DNA of 64,000 nt from Thermomonospora echinospora (GTDB taxonomy: Bacteria; Actinomycetota; Actinomycetes; Streptosporangiales; Streptosporangiaceae): the NCBI RefSeq assembly GCF_900108175.1, contig NZ_FNVO01000001.1, forward strand, positions 771,499 to 835,498. The letters are read 5' to 3'. Made by a program: the position numbers and the translations under genes. The notes below the pieces were generated by a model. The model had not been told where the DNA came from and ran no database searches. It saw only the letters and a program-made list of their open reading frames with translations. Positions 59,418 to 64,000 of the stretch are shown in pieces; position 1 is the stretch's first letter, and each line of letters starts with the position of its first letter.

Positions 59418-60656
59418 TCAGCCCTCGGTGGGGATCTCGATGATGAACTCGTGGATGCCGCGGGTCGGCATGGAGAAGCGGGCGATCGTCTGGTCGGGTG
59501 CCAGGGTGAAGCGGGGCATGCGCGCGATCACGCGTTCGAGCGCCAGCCGCATCATCAGGCGGGCGTGGTTGGAGCCCAGGCAGCGGTGCGGGCCCACGCC
59601 GAACGCCAGGTGGCGCACGTCCTCGCGGTGCAGGTTCCAGGTGTGCGGGTCGGGGAACCTGTCCCCGTCGCGGTTGGCACCGTTGTAGCTGGTCCAGACC
59701 TTGTCACCGGGCTTGAGCGGAACCCCGGCCAACTCGGTGTCGCGGGTGACCGTGCGCTGCAGCGCGGTGACGTTGGCGAACATCCGCAGCCCCTCCTCCA
59801 CCGCGGCGGGGACCAGGGAGGGGTCGGCGACCAGCTCGACCAGGTCGTCGGGATGGGTGGCCAGGTGGTGCAGGATGCCGCCCAGGAGCGTTCCCACCGA
59901 CTCGGTGCCGGCGATCGCCAGCGGCACGGTCACGGCGGTGCGCTCGGCGAGGGTCGGCTCGCGCCCACCGACCTCCTTGACCGCGCAGATGGCGCTGACC
60001 AGGTCGTTGTCCAGCGGCTCGGCCGTCCGCTTCACGACGAGGTCCTCGGCCGCCTGGTTGATGCTCTGGAAGGCCGCCGCGGCGATCTCGGGGGTCTCGC
60101 CGACGAACAGGTCGTGGCTCCAGTGCATCCACGCCTCGATCTCGTCCTCGGGCAGGTGCAGGATCTCCCGGAAGACGACCTTCAGCTGCAGCGGGCGCAG
60201 GAAGTCGGCGATCACCTTGAACCGGCCCTGGGGCAGCACGGCGTCGAGCAGTTCGTCGGTGACGTCCAGGATCGTCTGCTGGTACTTCTCGACCTCCTTG
60301 GCGGTGAGGAGGGGGTCGAGGAACCTGCGCCACTCGGTGTGCACCGGCGGGTCGAGGTCCTCGGGCAGGAACCGGCTCTCGTTCTTGGGCGGCTCGGCGC
60401 GGTTGTCACCGCCGAGGATCGCCACGCCGCCCTCGGAGGAGTAGGTCGCGGCGTCCCGCAGCACCTTGAAGACGTCCTCGTACCGGGTGGCGTAGTAGCA
60501 CGGTGTGCTGCCCTGGGTGTGCACGCCGAGGGAGGAGTTCTGCTGCAGGTGGCCGAGGGTCTCCCAGAAGTTCTGGTTGAACTCCTCCGACCAGAGGTCG
60601 ACCGGGCACTTCCCCCGGCTCTGGGGGGTCTCGGCGGGGGTTTCCTGGACGGTCAT
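59418..60656 (-). CDS. Cytochrome P450
   Basis: A 412-residue P450 with the I-helix AIAGTESVGTL (Ser/Val where Thr is usual after the acid), ExxR in VEEGLRMFAN, and heme loop FGVGPHRCLG near residue 355. AAGGAGG precedes the ATG, which overlaps the ferredoxin stop by one base. Ferredoxin, P450 and ferredoxin reductase in one operon form a complete class I system. The neighbouring mycofactocin-type dehydrogenase suggests a terpenoid or alcohol substrate. Confidence 0.92.
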   Translation of the reverse strand: MTVQETPAETPQSRGKCPVDLWSEEFNQNFWETLGHLQQNSSLGVHTQGSTPCYYATRYEDVFKVLRDAATYSSEGGVAILGGDNRAEPPKNESRFLPEDLDPPVHTEWRRFLDPLLTAKEVEKYQQTILDVTDELLDAVLPQGRFKVIADFLRPLQLKVVFREILHLPEDEIEAWMHWSHDLFVGETPEIAAAAFQSINQAAEDLVVKRTAEPLDNDLVSAICAVKEVGGREPTLAERTAVTVPLAIAGTESVGTLLGGILHHLATHPDDLVELVADPSLVPAAVEEGLRMFANVTALQRTVTRDTELAGVPLKPGDKVWTSYNGANRDGDRFPDPHTWNLHREDVRHLAFGVGPHRCLGSNHARLMMRLALERVIARMPRFTLAPDQTIARFSMPTRGIHEFIIEIPTEG

Positions 60657-60850
60657 CAGACCTCCTTGACCAGGATGGCGAACTCGGGGCAGGTGGCGGC
60701 GATCGCGCGGGCCCGCTCGGCGTCGATCGGCTCGTCGCTCTTGAGGACGGCGACGCCGTTGTCGTCGGCGTCGAGCACGTCTGGTGCGGTTTCGTAGCAG
60801 CGGCCGTGGGCCTGGCACATGGGTATGTCGATTTCCAGCTTCGCGAGCAT
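60656..60850 (-). CDS. 3Fe-4S ferredoxin
   Basis: A 64-residue ferredoxin with C12-x5-C18 and C54, and His at position 15 in place of the second Cys of the 4Fe-4S motif, as in single-cluster 3Fe-4S ferredoxins that feed P450s. GAGGAGG precedes the ATG. Its stop overlaps the P450 start by one base (TGATG), so the redox pair is translated together. Confidence 0.93.
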   Translation of the reverse strand: MLAKLEIDIPMCQAHGRCYETAPDVLDADDNGVAVLKSDEPIDAERARAIAATCPEFAILVKEV

Positions 60851-60882
60851 GAAGATCCTCCTCGGTCTCGCGTCTTGAGCGG

Positions 60883-61713
60883 TCAGAACTTGGCCAGCAG
60901 CCCGCAGTCCACGGGGATCGCGACGCCGGTGACGTAGCGGGCCTCCTCGGAGGCCAGCCACAGCACCGCGTTGGCGACGTCCTCCGGCTCCACCCACGGA
61001 ACGGGCAGCAGGGTGAGCGGCTTGAAGGCCTCGGCGGCGTCGTCGAGGGTGGGGTTTTCGAGGTGCGGCAGGTAGTCCTTGAGCAGCCGTTCGTTCAGCG
61101 CCATCGGCGTGTTCACGGTGCCGGGGTTGACCGAGTTGACCCGGATGCCGTGCTGGCCGAGCTCGTTGGCCAGACCGCCCATCAGGCCCTGGATGCCGTG
61201 CTTGGAGGCCCCGTAGTGGACCTGGCCCGGCACTCCGCGCAGCCCGGTGGTGGAGCTGACGAAGATGATCGATCCCGACCCGCGTTCGATCATGGACGGG
61301 ATCACCGCCTTGGCGGCGTGCCAGGCGCCGACCAGGTTGGTCTCCAGGATGTCGGACCACTGCTTGTCGGTGAGCTGGTGGGCCGGCCCCTGGTTGGAGA
61401 TTCCGGCGTTGGAGACCAGGACGTCGATCTTGCCGAACCGCTCCAGCGCCTCGGCCACGATGCCGTCCAGCGCGGCCTGGTCGCGCACGTCGCCGGCCCG
61501 GGCGATGATCGAGCGGCCCTCCTGCTCGACCAGCCGCACGGTCTCGGCCAGGTCCTCGGGGGTTCCCTGGCTGTAGAGCAACTCCGGCTGGTCACGGCAC
61601 AGGTCGACGGCGACGATGTCGGCGCCCTCCTGGGCCAGCCGTACGGCGTGGGCGCGTCCCTGCCCACGGGCCGCACCGGTGATCAGTGCGACACGGCCTG
61701 CTACCCGTCCCAT
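60883..61713 (-). CDS. Mycofactocin-dependent-type short-chain dehydrogenase
   Basis: A 276-residue SDR with ITGAARGQGRAHAVRLAQEGADIVAVDLC, quoted here as GAARGQGRAHAVRLA and ADIVAVDLC, the signature of the mycofactocin-coupled SDR group (carveol dehydrogenase-like) that keeps its NAD bound. SNAG and YGASK are also present. These enzymes oxidise secondary alcohols and pass electrons to mycofactocin. It is first in the operon with ferredoxin, P450, NTF2-fold protein and ferredoxin reductase and may oxidise the alcohol the P450 makes. Confidence 0.88.
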   Translation of the reverse strand: MGRVAGRVALITGAARGQGRAHAVRLAQEGADIVAVDLCRDQPELLYSQGTPEDLAETVRLVEQEGRSIIARAGDVRDQAALDGIVAEALERFGKIDVLVSNAGISNQGPAHQLTDKQWSDILETNLVGAWHAAKAVIPSMIERGSGSIIFVSSTTGLRGVPGQVHYGASKHGIQGLMGGLANELGQHGIRVNSVNPGTVNTPMALNERLLKDYLPHLENPTLDDAAEAFKPLTLLPVPWVEPEDVANAVLWLASEEARYVTGVAIPVDCGLLAKF

Positions 61714-62079
61714 ACATCCTCGCTTCTGCTCGTTACTGAGGGTTTCTGACGGTGTGATCTATCCCACCCCTGGGTGGCCAGCACGGTATAGCCGCCGAGC
61801 GTCACCGGTCAAGAATCATCATGAGAATATTTCCGAATCCTCATGATGATCCCTCTCCGGACGAGGGTGAGGTAGGGGTGCTTCTTGCGCTCTTTCATCA
61901 TGATGATTTACGTTGCGTACACCACACTACCCAGACAGCCGACCAGGTGACGGCGGTGCCCGCGGACCCGGTCGGCCGCACCGGCGCCCCGGGGGGCGAC
62001 AGCCCGGAGCGCAGCGGACCCGCCGGCCACAGGTGGGAGAGGCGAGCGCACCGACGCCGCACGGCAACGGAGGAACGAC
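61714..62079. other. 366-bp divergent intergenic region with three related dyads
   Basis: The region between two divergent dehydrogenase genes is markedly AT-rich around 61810-61915. It contains repeated ATCATCATGA sequences described separately and otherwise no frame with a credible start. Confidence 0.6.
61815..61906. promoter_or_regulatory. ATCATCATGA dyad operators
   Basis: ATCATCATGAG at 61815-61825 is matched by its exact complement at 61840-61850 (14-base spacer). A perfect 12-bp palindrome TCATCATGATGA lies at 61895-61906, 45 bases further on. Probably binding sites for one regulator that controls both divergent operons; its gene is not in the window beside them. Confidence 0.7.
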
Positions 62080-62877
62080 GTGACAGCAGCACAGCAGCAC
62101 AGCGGCGAGGCAGGGGCCGGGCTGCTCCGCGGCCAGTGGGCCGTGGTGACCGGCGGGAGCAAGGGGATCGGGTACGCGATCGCCGAACGCTTCGTCGGCG
62201 AGGGGGCGAACGTCCTCATCGCGGCCCGCGACAAGGCCGCCCTCGACGAGGCGGCGGGGCGGCTGCGCGCCCTCGCCGGGGACGGCCAGCGGATCGAGTC
62301 GCTGCCCGCCGACCTCGGCGGGCGCGCCGGGATCGACGCGCTGTTCGACCACATCGCCCGTGAGCTGCCGGTGCTGAACATCTTCGTGGCCAACGTCGGC
62401 TACGGGATCTTCCGGTCGTTCCTGGAGGTGACCGATGAGGAGTGGGACGGGATCGTCTCCACCAACCTCACCGGGACCTTCCGCTGCACGCAGGCCGCCG
62501 CGCGGCTGATGCGCGACCGGCCCGCCGACAACCGCGCGATCCTGGTGATCTCCTCGATCCGGGCCCAGGGGGCGCGGCCGAACACCCTGCCCTACTCGAC
62601 GACCAAGGCCGGGCTGAACCAGCTGGTGCGGGTGGCCGCCTACGAGCTGGCCCCGCTGGGCATCCGGGTCAACGCGCTGTCCCCGGGCCTGGTGGTGACC
62701 CCGATGGCGCTGTCCCACAACCCCCAGGCCGCCGAGCTCGGCGCCGAGCTGGCCCCGCTGAACCGGGCCGGCATGCCCTCCGACATGGCCGAGGGGGCGC
62801 TCTACCTGTGCAACCCCGCCGCCTCGTTCGTCACCGGGACCAACCTCGTCGTCGACGGCGGTGAGTCCCTGTGGTGA
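62080..62877 (+). CDS. Short-chain dehydrogenase/reductase
   Basis: A 265-residue classical SDR with TGGSKGIGYA, the Ser in VISSIRAQG, YSTTK as Tyr/Lys and VTGTNLVVDGG at the C-terminus. GTG 62080 has GGAGGAA 6 bases upstream. Its stop overlaps the start of an acyl-CoA dehydrogenase gene by 4 bp, so it likely acts in the same degradative route. Substrate unknown. Confidence 0.87.
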   Translation: MTAAQQHSGEAGAGLLRGQWAVVTGGSKGIGYAIAERFVGEGANVLIAARDKAALDEAAGRLRALAGDGQRIESLPADLGGRAGIDALFDHIARELPVLNIFVANVGYGIFRSFLEVTDEEWDGIVSTNLTGTFRCTQAAARLMRDRPADNRAILVISSIRAQGARPNTLPYSTTKAGLNQLVRVAAYELAPLGIRVNALSPGLVVTPMALSHNPQAAELGAELAPLNRAGMPSDMAEGALYLCNPAASFVTGTNLVVDGGESLW

Positions 62878-64000
62878 CGGCGGCACCGGCCCGGGTGGAC
62901 GGGACGCCGGACGGGCTCGCGGAGTTCGCCCGGCAGGCCCGCCGGTGGCTGGCGGGCCATGCCCGCCCCCGGCAGGACCAGGACGAGGCGGCCCGGAGCG
63001 TGGCGGTCTTCCACGACCTGCCGTTCGAGGAGGAGAAGGCGCTGCTGGGGCGGATCTGCGCCTGGCAGCGGACCAAGTTCGACGCCGGGTACGGCGCGCT
63101 GACCTGGCCGGCCGAGCACGGCGGCGCCGGGCTCGATCCCCTGTTCGAGGAGGCGTTCGCCGAGGTCGAAGCCGAGTTCGACACACCGGGGTCGCACGAG
63201 CTGGCCTCGGTGAGCGTGCACCTGATCGCGCCGACGGTGCGGCTGTTCGGGACGCCGGAGCAGCAGGAGCGGCTGGTGCGGCCCCTGCTGCGCGGCGACG
63301 AGCTGGCCTGCCAGCTGTTCTCCGAGCCGTCGGCCGGATCGGACCTGGCGGGGCTGGCCACCCGGGCCGTCCGCGACGGGGACGAGTGGGTGATCACCGG
63401 ACAGAAGGTGTGGAGTTCCGGCGCGCAGTTCGCCGGGTGGGGCGAGCTCATCGCCCGCACCGACCCGGACGTGCCCAAGCACAAGGGCCTGACGGCGTTC
63501 CTGCTGCCGATGGACACCCCCGGGGTCGAGGTCCGTCCGCTGCGCCAGATGTCGGGCGGCTCGTCATTCTGCGAGGTGTTCTTCGACCAGGTGCGCGTTC
63601 CCGACTCGCTGCGCCTGGGCGGCGTCGGCGAGGGCTGGCGGGTCGCGCTGGCCACGCTCGGGTTCGAGCGCGGGCACAGCGGCCAGACCAGCGCGGTCGG
63701 CGGCGGATACGCCCAGCTCGTCGCGCTGGCCCGCAGGCTGGACCGGACCGGTGACCCGGAGGTGCGGCGGCTGCTGGCCGAGGTGTGGGTGCACGAGCGG
63801 ATCGCGCAGTTGGCGGCGCAGCGCGACCGGGAGACGCGGCTGGCCGGGATCGAGCCGGGGCCGATCGGGTCGCTGCGCAAGCTGGCCTGGAGCCAGGGGC
63901 TGACGCTGGTGAGCGAGGCGGCGGCGGTGATCCTCGGACCGCGGCTGGTGGCCGACACCGGTGAGGACGCCTTCGGGTGGACCGAGCACGTCCTGGGCGC
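62874..64000 (+). CDS. Acyl-CoA dehydrogenase, 3' end outside window
   Basis: A frame of 375 codons that runs off the right edge, starting at GTG 62874 within a GTGA overlap with the SDR. It shows TWPAEHGGAGLD, the QLFSEPSAGSDLAG block, ITGQKVWSSGAQFAGW and the RLGGVGEGWRVALATL region of FadE-type dehydrogenases. It is of the longer type seen in sterol and branched-chain catabolism. The catalytic base region lies beyond the edge or cannot be assigned. Confidence 0.9.
   Translation, partial: MTAAPARVDGTPDGLAEFARQARRWLAGHARPRQDQDEAARSVAVFHDLPFEEEKALLGRICAWQRTKFDAGYGALTWPAEHGGAGLDPLFEEAFAEVEAEFDTPGSHELASVSVHLIAPTVRLFGTPEQQERLVRPLLRGDELACQLFSEPSAGSDLAGLATRAVRDGDEWVITGQKVWSSGAQFAGWGELIARTDPDVPKHKGLTAFLLPMDTPGVEVRPLRQMSGGSSFCEVFFDQVRVPDSLRLGGVGEGWRVALATLGFERGHSGQTSAVGGGYAQLVALARRLDRTGDPEVRRLLAEVWVHERIAQLAAQRDRETRLAGIEPGPIGSLRKLAWSQGLTLVSEAAAVILGPRLVADTGEDAFGWTEHVLG

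Noticed and set aside
1-64000. tRNA, rRNA, insertion sequences, integrases or attachment sites
   Set aside because: Looked for and not seen; no transposase-like frame or terminal inverted repeats with target duplications were noticed.

Overview
The window is very GC-rich actinomycete DNA. GTG starts, ATGA/GTGA stop-start overlaps, SARP-like promoter repeats, a mycofactocin-type dehydrogenase and cytochrome P450/ferredoxin sets all point to a filamentous actinobacterium. The genus cannot be fixed from the sequence; no rRNA or tRNA gene was seen.

Positions 1 to about 39930 are one large biosynthetic gene cluster, cut by the left edge. It holds a type II polyketide core (ketosynthase, chain-length factor, ACP), a SnoaB/AknX-type anthrone oxygenase and a DpsY/SnoaM-type ring cyclase. 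Around these is a large deoxysugar set: rmlA, rmlB, an rmlD-like reductase, a 3,5-epimerase, a 2,3-dehydratase, two 4-ketoreductases, two DegT aminotransferases, two N-methyltransferases, two C-methyltransferases, one further SAM methyltransferase and a flavin nitrososynthase. Six glycosyltransferases, two heme-less P450-like glycosyltransferase partners, two SnoK/SnoN-like Fe(II)/2-oxoglutarate enzymes, a Rieske oxygenase and a DrrAB-type ABC exporter with a TetR regulator complete it. The gene content fits a heavily glycosylated nogalamycin-type anthracycline carrying a branched nitrosugar (the arugomycin, viriplanin and keyicin kind of molecule). This is an inference from gene families, not a match to a known cluster. 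The polyketide ketoreductase, first-ring aromatase and pathway activator are not recognisable here and probably lie to the left.

Several operons in the cluster are preceded by heptamers repeated every 11 bp (GGCTCSA type, the reverse complement of TCGAGCC). This is the layout bound by SARP activators such as DnrI and ActII-ORF4. They occur near 2955, 17599, 20195, 25088, 33268 and 37915, and suggest co-regulation by an activator encoded outside the window.

Positions 40094-64000 look like chromosomal flank: small divergent units with local regulators. They include a P450 with a TetR gene, a TetR/SDR/enoyl-CoA hydratase unit, a pair of small beta-rich proteins, and a probable hypoxia-responsive block (flavin-binding PPOX protein, desaturase, NmrA reductase) with DosR-like boxes. 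That block contains a ctaD gene whose catalytic core has been removed in frame. Then come an unusual AAA-ATPase/protein-kinase fusion, a MerR unit, and acyl-CoA dehydrogenase, P450, ferredoxin and mycofactocin-type SDR genes that suggest lipid or terpenoid catabolism. The last acyl-CoA dehydrogenase runs off the right edge.
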